A DNA stretch of 64,000 nt from Oscillospiraceae bacterium (GCA_031261445.1 JAISJQ010000044.1:1-64000), one strand, 5' to 3'. Numbered from the stretch's first letter, positions 1 to 9,697 are shown. Numbers and translations: made by a program. Notes: generated by a model from the letters alone, not told the origin.

Positions 1-45
1 CTCCCCGCTGAGCCAAATTTCGTTGCCCGCCATCACATGCACCAT
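1..45 (-). CDS. 5' end of a truncated CDS leaving the window (MVHVMAGNEIWLSGE...), product unknown
   Basis: ATG at 45 on minus strand, open to window edge; upstream GGAAGAAGG-like purine tract. Confidence 0.3.
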   Translation of the reverse strand, partial: MVHVMAGNEIWLSGE

Positions 46-105
46 CCTTCTTCCGTTTCGGATAGTTTAGCACATTTCTTGATGTTTGTCCAGCTTTAGA
101 TGGGA

Positions 106-480
106 CGGGGTAGTAGGGGCTTTTCTGCGCTCGCCCGTGGTATTGTAGGGGTCGCCGCCCACGGCGCCCCGTGGCCCTCCGCGATTTTTCCGAACCGCGG
201 GACGCCGTGGGCAGCCAGACCCCCATTGTGTAGGGGCTTTTCTGCGCTCGCCCGCTGGGTTTGTGATACTATTCCGTTTTGGAAATTCTTCCGTAGGGGG
301 CGATGTCCACATCGCCCCGTTTGTCAATTATCACAAACCACAGCGGGCGGCAGGTTGCCGCCCCTACAGGTTTCATGCCTCCATGTAGGGGCGCGCACCC
401 AGCGTCCGCTGTGGAGAAGACAGATGTTAGAGGACAGAAGACAGAGCTTCGGGCGCAAGTCTGCCCTCTGTAAAATATGT
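106..480. repeat. Cluster of REP-like GTAGGGG hairpins plus a CAGAGGA heptad array
   Basis: GTAGGGGCTTTTCTGCGCTCGCCCG at 113 and 230; GGGGCGATGT-CC-ACATCGCCCC near 297; GGGCGGCA-GGT-TGCCGCCC at 345; GTAGGGGCGCGCACCCAGCGTCCGCTG at 384; ACAGATGTTAGAGGACAGAAGACAGA from about 420. Confidence 0.85.
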
Positions 481-519
481 CCAAATCATCAAGAAAATAT
501 GAATAATTTACACAAGAAA

Positions 520-541
520 CTAATTTATTTTTCTAAATTAG
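520..541. promoter_or_regulatory. Perfect inverted repeat CTAATTTA-N6-TAAATTAG upstream of an extended -10 (TGGTATAAT, -10 at 565-570)
   Basis: 8-bp perfect arms; located where the -35 region of the downstream small ORF would be. Confidence 0.5.
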
Positions 542-642
542 AAAAATGGGGGGGTGGAAAGTGGTATAATAGTTTCAGAGCAAAATGATCCCTAAGTCAC
601 CGGGCGGGGATTTTGCCCAATTCTAGTAACAGGAGTGTCAAC

Positions 643-780
643 ATGGACGCAATCGTCAAATTCCTCTGGGAAGCGCTTGTACCTTTCATCAATTGGCTGA
701 GCCAACTGGTTGATCCCAGCGCCAAACCACTGCCCACCGATCTCGACGTGCTCTTTCCTCCAAGCCCCCCGTTTCTCTAA
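643..780 (+). CDS. Small 45-aa protein MDAIVKFLWEALVPFINWLSQLVDPSAKPLPTDLDVLFPPSPPFL
   Basis: ATG preceded by AACAGGAG; extended -10 TATAAT upstream; too short for the supplied ORF track. Confidence 0.5.
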   Translation: MDAIVKFLWEALVPFINWLSQLVDPSAKPLPTDLDVLFPPSPPFL

Positions 781-824
781 GCACGAGCCCACGGTTTCGC
801 CGTGGCGGCACGTCAGCACAAAAA

Positions 825-866
825 AGCAGGGGCGCACAACCTCCCGGTGGGTTGTGCGCCTCTGCT
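825..866 (-). terminator. Strong hairpin AGCAGGGGCGCACAAC-N10-GTTGTGCGCCTCTGCT; the T-tract is on the minus-strand side
   Basis: 16-bp stem with one mismatch, AAAAAA immediately 5' on plus strand. Confidence 0.45.
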
Positions 867-904
867 GGGTGAATATCCTCACACCTCCCTTTGCCTTCTG
901 TCAT

Positions 905-933
905 TTGACTTGTTCCGCGCCGCATGGTATAAT
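905..933 (+). promoter_or_regulatory. Sigma70-type promoter TTGACT-17-TATAAT for rhuM-like gene
   Basis: Consensus boxes with 17-bp spacer. Confidence 0.7.
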
Positions 934-961
934 TGTTTCAGCAGAGCGCAGGAGGACGGCA

Positions 962-1531
962 ATGGACGGCAAGCCCGAAATGATCATCTACCAAACGCAG
1001 GACGGTTTGGCGAAAATCGATGTGCAAATGCAAGGCGAGACGCTGTGGTTGACGCAAGCGCAGATTGCTGAGTTGTATGGGCGCGAACGTTCCGTAATTA
1101 CAAAGCATCTGCGCCACATTTTTGCCGAAGGCGAGTTTGAGGAAAAAAGCAATGTGCATTTTATGCACATTCCAAATTCTGACAAGCCCGTTGCTTACTA
1201 CAACCTTGACGTGATCCTCGCCGTAGGTTACCGCGTAAAATCGACGCGCGGCACGCAGTTTCGCCAGTGGGCGACGCAGGTTTTGCATTCGTACCTGCAA
1301 AAAGGCTTCGCCATGAACGATGACTTTTTGCAGAACATGGGCGGCGGCGTTTATTGGAAAGAGCTGCTTGAGCGCATCCGCGACATCCTTTCAGAGGGCA
1401 AAAGTCAGAAGACAGAGGACAGACGGAGGCGTGAGGATATTCACCCCGTAGGGGCGCGCATCGCGCGTCCGCTGATTGAGAAGGCAGATGTCAGAGGACA
1501 GACCTCTGGGCGTAATTCTGCCCGCTGCTAG
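962..1531 (+). pseudogene. RhuM-family (virulence protein RhuM) gene, 3'-truncated by repeat sequence
   Basis: MIIYQTQDGLAKIDVQMQGETLWLTQAQIAELYGRERSVITKHLRHIFAEGE...YYNLDVILAVGYRVKSTRGTQFRQWATQVL...LLERIRDI matches RhuM N-terminal half; after LSEGKS the frame runs into repeats (KTEDRRRREDIHPVGARIARPL...). Confidence 0.7.
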
Positions 1532-1612
1532 CCGGGCGGATGATATCCGCCCCTACAAACGGAGTTAATCATCGTGTATCTATCCTCTGTCTTCTGACAT
1601 CTGCCATCTGAA
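1404..1612. repeat. Composite repeat: CAGAAGACAGAGGACAGA array, two REP hairpins, inverted CTCTGTCTTCTGACATCTGCCATCTGA array
   Basis: GTAGGGGCGCGCATCGCGCGTCCGCTG at about 1448; GGGCGGATGATATCCGCCCC at about 1534. Confidence 0.8.
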
Positions 1613-1614
1613 AT

Positions 1615-1643
1615 TTGACAAACCCGCGCGTTTCTGCTATACT
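1615..1643 (+). promoter_or_regulatory. Promoter TTGACA-17-TATACT
   Basis: Consensus boxes, 17-bp spacer, upstream of the CNNM/CorC gene. Confidence 0.75.
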
Positions 1644-1688
1644 AATGGGCACAATAGGATTCAAGAATCAAAAGGAGTTCCCTGCCCC

Positions 1689-3008
1689 ATGGATACTGAC
1701 CCTATGGGTCTGGTCTTGCAAATACTGCTTCTGCTCGTGCTCATCACGGTGAACGCGTTTTTTGTCATGAGCGAGATCGCCGTCATCACCCTCAACGACA
1801 ACAAAAACGATCGCCTAGCCGCCAGCGGCAACAAAAAGGCCATCAAGGTGCAAAAACTCACCGAAAACTCCAGCCGTTTCCTCTCCACCGTGCAAATCGG
1901 TGTGACGCTCGCTGGCTTTTTGAGCTCCGCCCTGGCCTCGCTTACCTTTGCCGATATGCTCACCGATGCCCTCATGCGCACGCCAGCGCAAGCCATCGGT
2001 TTTTCGCTCCTGCACGGCATTTCGGTGGTGGTCATTACCCTGCTCATCAGCTATCTGTCGCTGGTGCTCGGCGAGCTTGTGCCGAAAAAAATCGCCATCC
2101 AGAACCCAGAGAAGGTGGCGTTCGCCGTCTCGAACCTGCTGTATGGCTTCTCCAAAGTCGTCAGCCCCTTTGTGCGCGTGCTGACTTTTTCCACCAACGG
2201 CATCCTGCGCTTCCTGCGCATTGATCCCGATGCGGACGAAGAGGCCGTGACGGAGGAGGAGATCCGCCTGCTGGTGGACGTGGGCGAGGAAAAAGGTGTC
2301 ATCGAGAGCGAACAGGGCGAGATGATCGACAACATTTTTGAGTTCGACGACCTGACGGCGGCGGATCTGATGACCCATCGCACGGACATGGTCAGCTTGG
2401 ACGCGGCGGGTGCGCTGCCAGAGGTGGCCGATCTGGCCGTGGCCACGGGGCACTCCCGCATTCCTGTCTATGAGGACGACCGCGACCACATCGTGGGCAT
2501 CCTCTATAGTAAGGATCTCCTGCCCTTCGTGGGCAAAAATCTCCCCGAAGGACAGACCATTCGCGGTCTGCTGCGCGAGCCGCTGTACGTGCCAGAGAGT
2601 ATGCACTGCGCGGGACTGCTCACGGAGATGAAGCAAAAGCGCGTGCAGATGGCCGTGGTGGTGGACGAATTCGGTGGCACGGCGGGCATTGTGACGATGG
2701 AGGACGTGCTCGAGGCCATCGTGGGCGATATCCAGGACGAATACGATGACGAAGAAAATGACGTGACGAAGATTGACGAGCACACCTTCACCGTGGACGG
2801 CGTGACGTATGTGGACGAACTGGAAGAAATCACTGGTGTGCGCCTGCCCGAAGGGGACTACGACACGCTGGGCGGGTTCATCCTAGCGCAACTGGGCTAC
2901 CTGCCCGAAGACGGCGCGAGCGACCTGACGGTCGAATACGAAAATGTGCGCTTAATCGTGCTGGGCGTGGAAGACCGCCGCATTGGGCGCGTGAGAATAG
3001 AGATTTAG
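1689..3008 (+). CDS. Hemolysin/CorC family transporter (DUF21-CBS-CBS-CorC_HlyC)
   Basis: N-terminal DUF21 membrane region, CBS pair (LMTHRTDMVSL, SRIPVYEDDRDHIVGILYSKDLL), VVDEFGGTAGIVTMEDVLEAIVGDI, CorC_HlyC tail. Confidence 0.92.
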   Translation: MDTDPMGLVLQILLLLVLITVNAFFVMSEIAVITLNDNKNDRLAASGNKKAIKVQKLTENSSRFLSTVQIGVTLAGFLSSALASLTFADMLTDALMRTPAQAIGFSLLHGISVVVITLLISYLSLVLGELVPKKIAIQNPEKVAFAVSNLLYGFSKVVSPFVRVLTFSTNGILRFLRIDPDADEEAVTEEEIRLLVDVGEEKGVIESEQGEMIDNIFEFDDLTAADLMTHRTDMVSLDAAGALPEVADLAVATGHSRIPVYEDDRDHIVGILYSKDLLPFVGKNLPEGQTIRGLLREPLYVPESMHCAGLLTEMKQKRVQMAVVVDEFGGTAGIVTMEDVLEAIVGDIQDEYDDEENDVTKIDEHTFTVDGVTYVDELEEITGVRLPEGDYDTLGGFILAQLGYLPEDGASDLTVEYENVRLIVLGVEDRRIGRVRIEI

Positions 3009-3120
3009 TGAATAGTGAATAGTGAATAGGTGTCGGTCTCTATACCATACCGTGTTTTGCAAAATAGTGAATAAGTTTTTGTTGAAAAACTTATTCACTA
3101 TTACTTATTACCTATCTAGA
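3006..3120. repeat. Inverted pair of TAGTGAA heptad arrays in a convergent intergenic region
   Basis: TAGTGAA x3 + TAGGTGT at 3006-3033; opposite-strand TTATTCACTATTACTTATTACCTA near 3090-3115. Confidence 0.85.
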
Positions 3121-5340
3121 TTACTTGTCTAGGCGAATGATTCTCATCCCGCCGCGCAGGGGGATGAGCACGGTGCGCGTGGCCTCGTTGACGACCGTGT
3201 TGTAGTCGCTGGCATTGCTCTTGTCATCCACTAGGAGTTTACCCGTCTGGCGGTTATAGACCCGCACGGTGGTCGTGCTCTGGCTGTCGGATGGCCGGAC
3301 GCTCACGATATACTGGCCCGTCTCGCTCACGCTGGCGTAGCCGGATTCGTTGGGGTTCTGGAACGTGAAGCGGCTCAGTGCCCCTTTTTGCGCGTCGAAA
3401 ACCTCCACGCTGCCGTCCAGCGGGCCGGGCCGGATGGGTGCGTTGTCGCACTGCACATAAAAGCGCGTGTTCGGGTTCTCAAAACGCTGGTAGCTGCCCG
3501 AGAAGCGCATGACTTCCAACTGACCTGTGGCGATGTTCACGAAGCCGAAGGCCTCTTGCGCTTCGTTGGACGCGTCGTCGGCGGCAGAGTAGCTGTCAAA
3601 CAGCTGACCGATGAGCGTCAGATGCTCGCGATAGCCGCAGACTTCCGCCGTCACCAGCGTGCCGGTTGTGCCGAATTTCGGCAGGGTGTAAACCAGCTGG
3701 CGGTCGGTCTGCGCAAGGGTGTCGGTATAGATTTTCCGTGTGTATTCGATTGAGCCGTCGTCGAGCACGTAGGCAAAGCGCGTGCCGTCGGCATTGAACA
3801 CGGGCGCATGGAAGGCGTTCGGGTCGGCAAAGCGGAACTGCCCCGCGTCCACCGCATTGAGCCGACTGTCGTACTTTGTCCAGCTCTGCGTGCCGTATTG
3901 ATACACAATCAGACCTTGGTCATAGGGCGTGACGAGCACGGGTTTTTGGTATTGCCCGTTCGCGTCGGGCAGGCCGTGGAACTGTAGATCCGCGCGGTCG
4001 CGCTCTTCTGGTGTGCTGGGCATGAAGAACTCAGAGCTGGGTACGCTCTTCTCGCTCAGCTTGCCCGTGGCGGCATCAAAGAGGCGCAGAGCGGGTGCGC
4101 CGCCCTCGCGGCCAACGTTGAGGATGGTGTCGCCGCTGGCGAAGGTATACACGCCGCTGACAAAGTCCACGTCCGCGAACGTGTAGTCTCTCGCCGCGCC
4201 CGCGGGCAACGTGACGCGCGTTTCGTCGTCTGCGTCCATGGATTGTAGGAGCGCCGCCAGCTTTTCCGCCGCGCGACTTTCTTCCGCCGCGATGGTCGCC
4301 TTGTCGCCCACCAGCCAGATTTCGCTGTCGGACTTGAAGACGTTCGCGTAGCCGTCGGGGCGGTCAAGCGGCACGGCGACCACGGACACGTGATGCCACT
4401 GCGCTTGTGGCGCGGTGAGCGTGATTTTGCGGCTGCGTGCCGCATCCGAGAGCGTCATGTCCAGCGTGGTCTGTCCGTTAAAGACGGTCTGCGGCACATT
4501 GTCCACCCAGATGCTCACCCGCCAGCGCCCCGTGCCCGGCGCGGCGAAGAGCCACAGGTTCAGCGCACCATCGGGCGCACTGGTGTAGTACGGCGAGCGC
4601 TCGGCGGCGGGATCGGGACGCGCACGCAGCGTGAACATCTGGCCGTCCAGCGCGTCTGTGTGCTCGCTCTGGACATCGCTCACGGGCGTGCGCGTTTGCG
4701 CGGGGGCGACCTCACTGCGCAAGCTGTAGCCCACGGGCAACGCCTGCCCACGGTGCTGCGGGAGATAGCTCAGCCAGTCGAGCGACTGGAGAAGATAGGC
4801 CGGGTTCAGAACGGTCAGGACGTCCACCGGCACGAGGGCGTTTTGCGGGACGCCCTCTGGTGTGAACGTGAGGGTGACGGCCGTGCGCGGCTCTGTGAGG
4901 GTGACGCTCTGCAAGAGTGTTGCCTCTTCCTGCGCAACGCGGAACGCCGTGGGTACGCCGTCCACCAGCAGGACAAGGCCGCAATCAAACGCCGTCTTCC
5001 CGCGCGTGAGCGCAATCGTTACGGAGAGCGGCTCGCCCGTGTAGACCAAGGGCGTGTCTTGCGCGGTCACGGGGGTGATGTCCAGCGCGTAGCTGGCCGG
5101 GTCGTTGGGGTCGGCGGGTTTGTTCGCGTCGAGAAAATGCACAGTCGCAAACGCGGTCAGCGACAAGAGTATCAGCAACGCGGCGGCGAGGAGTGCCGTG
5201 CGTGCGCGGGGTGTTTTGGGTTTCATCGTTCGTGTCTCTCCTTTACATTGGGCGCACAGCCGAGCGTTCAGCTGCGCGGAGGGGAGCGCATCAGACGCGA
5301 GCGACTGCGCCAAAAGCGCGTCAAAGTGTTGTTGTGTCAT
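3121..5340 (-). CDS. Single-pass membrane protein, putative anti-sigma/sensor partner of adjacent ECF sigma factor
   Basis: Overlaps the sigma gene by 20 bp; short cytoplasmic N-terminus, TM (TALLAAALLILLSLTAFATVHF), large extracytoplasmic domain; alternative start at MKPKTPRAR. Confidence 0.6.
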   Translation of the reverse strand: MTQQHFDALLAQSLASDALPSAQLNARLCAQCKGETRTMKPKTPRARTALLAAALLILLSLTAFATVHFLDANKPADPNDPASYALDITPVTAQDTPLVYTGEPLSVTIALTRGKTAFDCGLVLLVDGVPTAFRVAQEEATLLQSVTLTEPRTAVTLTFTPEGVPQNALVPVDVLTVLNPAYLLQSLDWLSYLPQHRGQALPVGYSLRSEVAPAQTRTPVSDVQSEHTDALDGQMFTLRARPDPAAERSPYYTSAPDGALNLWLFAAPGTGRWRVSIWVDNVPQTVFNGQTTLDMTLSDAARSRKITLTAPQAQWHHVSVVAVPLDRPDGYANVFKSDSEIWLVGDKATIAAEESRAAEKLAALLQSMDADDETRVTLPAGAARDYTFADVDFVSGVYTFASGDTILNVGREGGAPALRLFDAATGKLSEKSVPSSEFFMPSTPEERDRADLQFHGLPDANGQYQKPVLVTPYDQGLIVYQYGTQSWTKYDSRLNAVDAGQFRFADPNAFHAPVFNADGTRFAYVLDDGSIEYTRKIYTDTLAQTDRQLVYTLPKFGTTGTLVTAEVCGYREHLTLIGQLFDSYSAADDASNEAQEAFGFVNIATGQLEVMRFSGSYQRFENPNTRFYVQCDNAPIRPGPLDGSVEVFDAQKGALSRFTFQNPNESGYASVSETGQYIVSVRPSDSQSTTTVRVYNRQTGKLLVDDKSNASDYNTVVNEATRTVLIPLRGGMRIIRLDK

Positions 5341-5824
5341 AGCCTGATGCCTCCAGTTGTTGTTTCAGCAGGGCACGCGCCTTGTGCAGGCGGCTTTTCA
5401 CCGTGCCGGGCGGGATTTTCAGAATGCGGGCGATTTGCCCTACCTTGCAGTCGTTGGTGTAGTGCAGGACGAGCACCACGCGCATTTTCTCTGGCAGTGC
5501 GGCGATGCAGCGTTGTAAAAGCGCGATTTCGTCGTCCCGCTCCAGCTGAACGTCCGGCAGAGGCAGCGTGCTGACCCTGTCGGGGAGCTCGTCCAGCGGG
5601 AGGGGAGTGGGGCGGCGGCGTGCGCTGCGGAAGAGATTGATGCAGGTGGTGAAGAGATAGCTGCGGATGTTGCCGCCTGCGTCCACGCGCCGCCGCCGCT
5701 CCCACAGGCGCAGGAACGTCTCTTGGTACAGGTCGTCAGCGTCCCCGGCGCTCAGCCGCACGCAAAAGCGGTAAAGCGCCGCGCCGTGTTGCTCAACCAA
5801 AAGGCTGAAGTCCGCAAAATCCAT
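5321..5824 (-). CDS. RNA polymerase ECF-type sigma factor
   Basis: Sigma-70 region 2 (DADDLYQETFLRLWERR) and region 4 (LPEKMRVVLVLHYTNDCKVGQIARILKIPPGTVKSRLHKARALLKQQL); start placed at MDFADFS. Confidence 0.9.
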   Translation of the reverse strand: MDFADFSLLVEQHGAALYRFCVRLSAGDADDLYQETFLRLWERRRRVDAGGNIRSYLFTTCINLFRSARRRPTPLPLDELPDRVSTLPLPDVQLERDDEIALLQRCIAALPEKMRVVLVLHYTNDCKVGQIARILKIPPGTVKSRLHKARALLKQQLEASGYDTTTL

Positions 5825-5950
5825 CGGCAGTCCCTTGTTGTTTGCTATAGCACATGTATAACGCCGCGCAGGGGCGTTTGGTTCATTTTTCGTTGCATTA
5901 AGTATACAACATTGCGCAAGAACACGCAATGAGGGGGGCTATAGAAATCT

Positions 5951-6042
5951 GTAGGGGCGACCGTCTCGGTCGCCCGTGCGGCAGAATTGCCCTGAATATC
6001 TGTCCTCTCACAGCGGGCGAGCGCAGAAAAGCCCCTACAAAC
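5951..6042. repeat. Inverted pair of REP-like hairpins
   Basis: GTAGGGGCGACCGTCTCGGTCGCCCG ... CAGCGGGCGAGCGCAGAAAAGCCCCTAC. Confidence 0.85.
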
Positions 6043-6174
6043 AATTGTTCATTGGTCACCTTGTAACCCTCTGTGGCGCAAATGCATATGATACATCGAG
6101 AGCGGTGCAAGGGCGACCTCAACCCTTACATAACGCCTACGCCGACCTCACAAAAATCAATGCGGAGGTACCTT

Positions 6175-6390
6175 ATGGCTTGCGGAAACAACAACTGTCT
6201 TCTCCTTCTTCTGTTGCTCGGTGGTTTGGGCGGCAACTCCTGTGGCGGCGGCTTGCTGGGCAACGGGCTGGGCAACATCACTGAGTGCTTGCCCACCATC
6301 CTGCTCCTCAGCTGCTTGAGCGGCTCGGGCGACGGCGGTCTGCTGGGCAACAACGACTACAACAACGGTTGTGGTTGCGGCTGCAACTAA
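6175..6390 (+). CDS. Small Gly/Leu/Cys/Asn-rich protein (71 aa), ends NNGCGCGCN
   Basis: Good SD (GCGGAGGT), own terminator downstream; composition resembles Firmicutes small proteins auto-annotated as chorion-class high-cysteine protein. Confidence 0.7.
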   Translation: MACGNNNCLLLLLLLGGLGGNSCGGGLLGNGLGNITECLPTILLLSCLSGSGDGGLLGNNDYNNGCGCGCN

Positions 6391-6399
6391 GCAAACAGG

Positions 6400-6436
6400 C
6401 ACAAAGGCGCGGGGGCTTGACCCCCGTGCTTTTGTG
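6400..6436 (+). terminator. Intrinsic terminator/hairpin after small Gly/Cys-rich gene
   Basis: CACAAAGGCGCGGGGG-CTTGA-CCCCCGTGCTTTTGTG: 16-bp stem with two G-U pairs. Confidence 0.75.
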
Positions 6437-6505
6437 TTAGGTGATGCGTAATGCGCTACTCTTACAGAGGGCAGATCTTTGGGCGCAATTGTGCCGTCTG
6501 CGCGT

Positions 6506-6534
6506 TTGACAATCGGTCAAACGCATGGTATACT
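6506..6534 (+). promoter_or_regulatory. Promoter TTGACA-17-TATACT for asnS
   Basis: Consensus boxes with 17-bp spacer. Confidence 0.75.
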
Positions 6535-6600
6535 AAGTGGGAAATATGTGCGCAAACTAGAGCTACACACGTCCGCTTATTTGCCGCGAAGGGAAACGCC

Positions 6601-7953
<1,353 letters not shown>

Positions 7954-7957
7954 GCGG

Positions 7958-8186
7958 CAATGAACAATTGACAAAGAACAATGGTCAATTGTGTGGTTAC
8001 TCACCCGCTGAACCCCGCAAACCCCTGTATCCCCCCCCAGCGGGCGCACGGGGGCGTGCGCCCCTACAGGTGAAGAGTGACTAAATCAGCCAATACATAA
8101 ATAACCCGTAGAGGCGCGCATCGCGCGTCCGCTGATTTCCAACGAATTTTTCAAGGCACGCGGGACGCCGAGGGCGGCGTCCCCTA
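7958..8186. repeat. ACAATTG heptad array (7958-7992) followed by three REP-like hairpins
   Basis: CAATGA(ACAATTG)(ACAAAGA)(ACAATGG)(TCAATTG)T; GGGCGCACGGGGGCGTGCGCCCC at 8042; GTAGAGGCGCGCATCGCGCGTCCGCTG at 8108; GGGACGCCGAGGGCGGCGTCCCC near 8162. Confidence 0.85.
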
Positions 8187-8206
8187 CATATCGAAAGGAG
8201 AAACCC

Positions 8207-9490
8207 ATAGAACACCAACAACAAGTCCAAGTAATTGGCGGCGGCTTCGCGGGCGTGGAGGCCGCCTGGCAGCTGGCGCGGGCGGGGATTGCCGCGACGA
8301 TTTGGGAGATGAAACCCAACCGCAAAAGTCCCGCCCACACGCTTGACACCCTCGCCGAGCCTGTGTGCTCCAACTCGTTCAAGGCCTTGCGCGTGGAGAG
8401 CGCGGCGGGGTTGCTCAAGGAGGAGATGGGGAGGCTGGGTTCACTCTGTCTCTCGTGTGCGTACGAATGCGCCGTGCCGGCGGGGGGCGCGTTGGCAGTG
8501 GACAGGGAAAAGTTCTCGCAGCTGGTGACAGACAAAATCGCCGCCGAACCGCTCGTCACCCTGCGCCGCGAGGAAGTGACAAAAATCCCCGCGACGGGGA
8601 CGGTCATTGTCGCGGCAGGGCCATTGTGCTCTGACGCGCTGGCGGACGACATCCAGCGCCTGTGCGGCGATGGGCTGCGCTTTTACGATGCCGCCGCCCC
8701 CATCGTCACCGCCGAGAGCCTCGACCCTGCGCACTGCTTCACCGCCTCGCGCTACGACCGCGGCGGCGCGGACGACTACATCAATTGCCCACTCACGCGT
8801 GACGAATATGAACAATTCCACGCCGCCCTGCGCACCGCCGAGCGTGCGCACACGCACGACTTTGATGTGTATGAGGGCTGTATGCCCATCGAGGTGCTCG
8901 CCGGGCGTGGCGCGGATGCCATCCGCTACGGCCCAATGAAGCCCGTGGGTTTGCGCGACCCCGCCACGGGAAAACGCCCGTGGGCAGTGCTCCAGCTGCG
9001 CCGCGAAAACGCCGAGGGCACAATGCTCAACCTTGTCGGCTTTCAGACGAACCTAAAGTTTGGCGAACAGAAACGCGTTTTTGGCTTGATGCCCGCCCTT
9101 GCGCACGCCGAATTTGTGCGCTATGGCGTGATGCACCGCAACAGCTACATCGATTCGCCCCGCCTGCTGGGCGCGGATTACGCCTTCCGCACGCGCGAGG
9201 GACTGTACTTTGCCGGGCAAATCACGGGCGTGGAGGGCTACATGGAATCCGCCGGCAGTGGTCTGCTCGCGGGGCTGAACGCCGCGCGGCGACTGCTGGG
9301 TCAGCCGCCGTTCATCCCGCCGCGCACCACCATGCTCGGTGCGCTGGCGCACTACATCAGCGACCCCAACGTGCAAGATTTTCAGCCCATGGGCGCGAAT
9401 TTCGGTCTCCTGCCGCCGCTGGACACTGTCATCAAAGGCAAGCGCGACCGCTACGCCGCGCTCGCGGAAAGAAGTTTGAGGAATCTTTGA
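8207..9490 (+). CDS. trmFO: Methylenetetrahydrofolate--tRNA-(uracil-5-)-methyltransferase TrmFO, apparent AUA start
   Basis: VQVIGGGFAGVEAAWQLARAGIAATIWEMKPNRKSPAHTLDTLAEPVCSNSFKALRVESAAGLLKEEMGRLGSL...; SD AAAGGAG at 8194-8200 is 6 nt before ATA; the GTG at 8255 used by the ORF track would delete the GxGxxG dinucleotide-binding motif. Confidence 0.9.
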   Translation: MEHQQQVQVIGGGFAGVEAAWQLARAGIAATIWEMKPNRKSPAHTLDTLAEPVCSNSFKALRVESAAGLLKEEMGRLGSLCLSCAYECAVPAGGALAVDREKFSQLVTDKIAAEPLVTLRREEVTKIPATGTVIVAAGPLCSDALADDIQRLCGDGLRFYDAAAPIVTAESLDPAHCFTASRYDRGGADDYINCPLTRDEYEQFHAALRTAERAHTHDFDVYEGCMPIEVLAGRGADAIRYGPMKPVGLRDPATGKRPWAVLQLRRENAEGTMLNLVGFQTNLKFGEQKRVFGLMPALAHAEFVRYGVMHRNSYIDSPRLLGADYAFRTREGLYFAGQITGVEGYMESAGSGLLAGLNAARRLLGQPPFIPPRTTMLGALAHYISDPNVQDFQPMGANFGLLPPLDTVIKGKRDRYAALAERSLRNL

Positions 9491-9516
9491 GGGTTAGGTA
9501 TGGGGGCACGCTAAGA

Positions 9517-9664
9517 TAGGGGATGCCAATGGAGGCATCCCCTACTTCAGCAATGGGTACATCCTGTCGCTTCGTTCCAATAAAGCAAAGTAACCATCAA
9601 GGGGGCAGAAACCGTCTATACGATCGTGCCGACGACGCACAGGTGCTACCAACACCTGTGTCAT
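9517..9664 (-). ncRNA. Candidate small RNA (or leaderless 40-codon ORF) transcribed antisense to neighbours between trmFO and cinA
   Basis: Consensus minus-strand promoter at 9669-9697, stem-loop CACAGGTG-N7-CACCTGTG at 9638-9660, 11-bp hairpin TAGGGGATGCC/GGCATCCCCTA at 9517-9544 as candidate 3' end. Confidence 0.4.
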
Positions 9665-9668
9665 CTTT

Positions 9669-9697
9669 ATTATAGTACGTTTGCTGGAAAATGTCAA
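9669..9697 (-). promoter_or_regulatory. Promoter TTGACA-17-TATAAT reading leftward
   Basis: Perfect -35 and -10 hexamers with 17-bp spacer on the minus strand. Confidence 0.75.

Noticed and set aside
100-588. 162-aa ORF across the first repeat cluster
   Set aside because: Translation is of REP hairpins and heptad arrays (e.g. RGFSALARG repeats); no SD or homology.
1815-2783. 322-aa His/Val-rich minus ORF
   Set aside because: Antisense to the well-supported CNNM/CorC gene.
4390-5574. 394-aa plus ORF antisense to the sigma-factor pair
   Set aside because: Antisense artefact; the opposite strand has clear sigma region 2/4 motifs and a coherent membrane protein.
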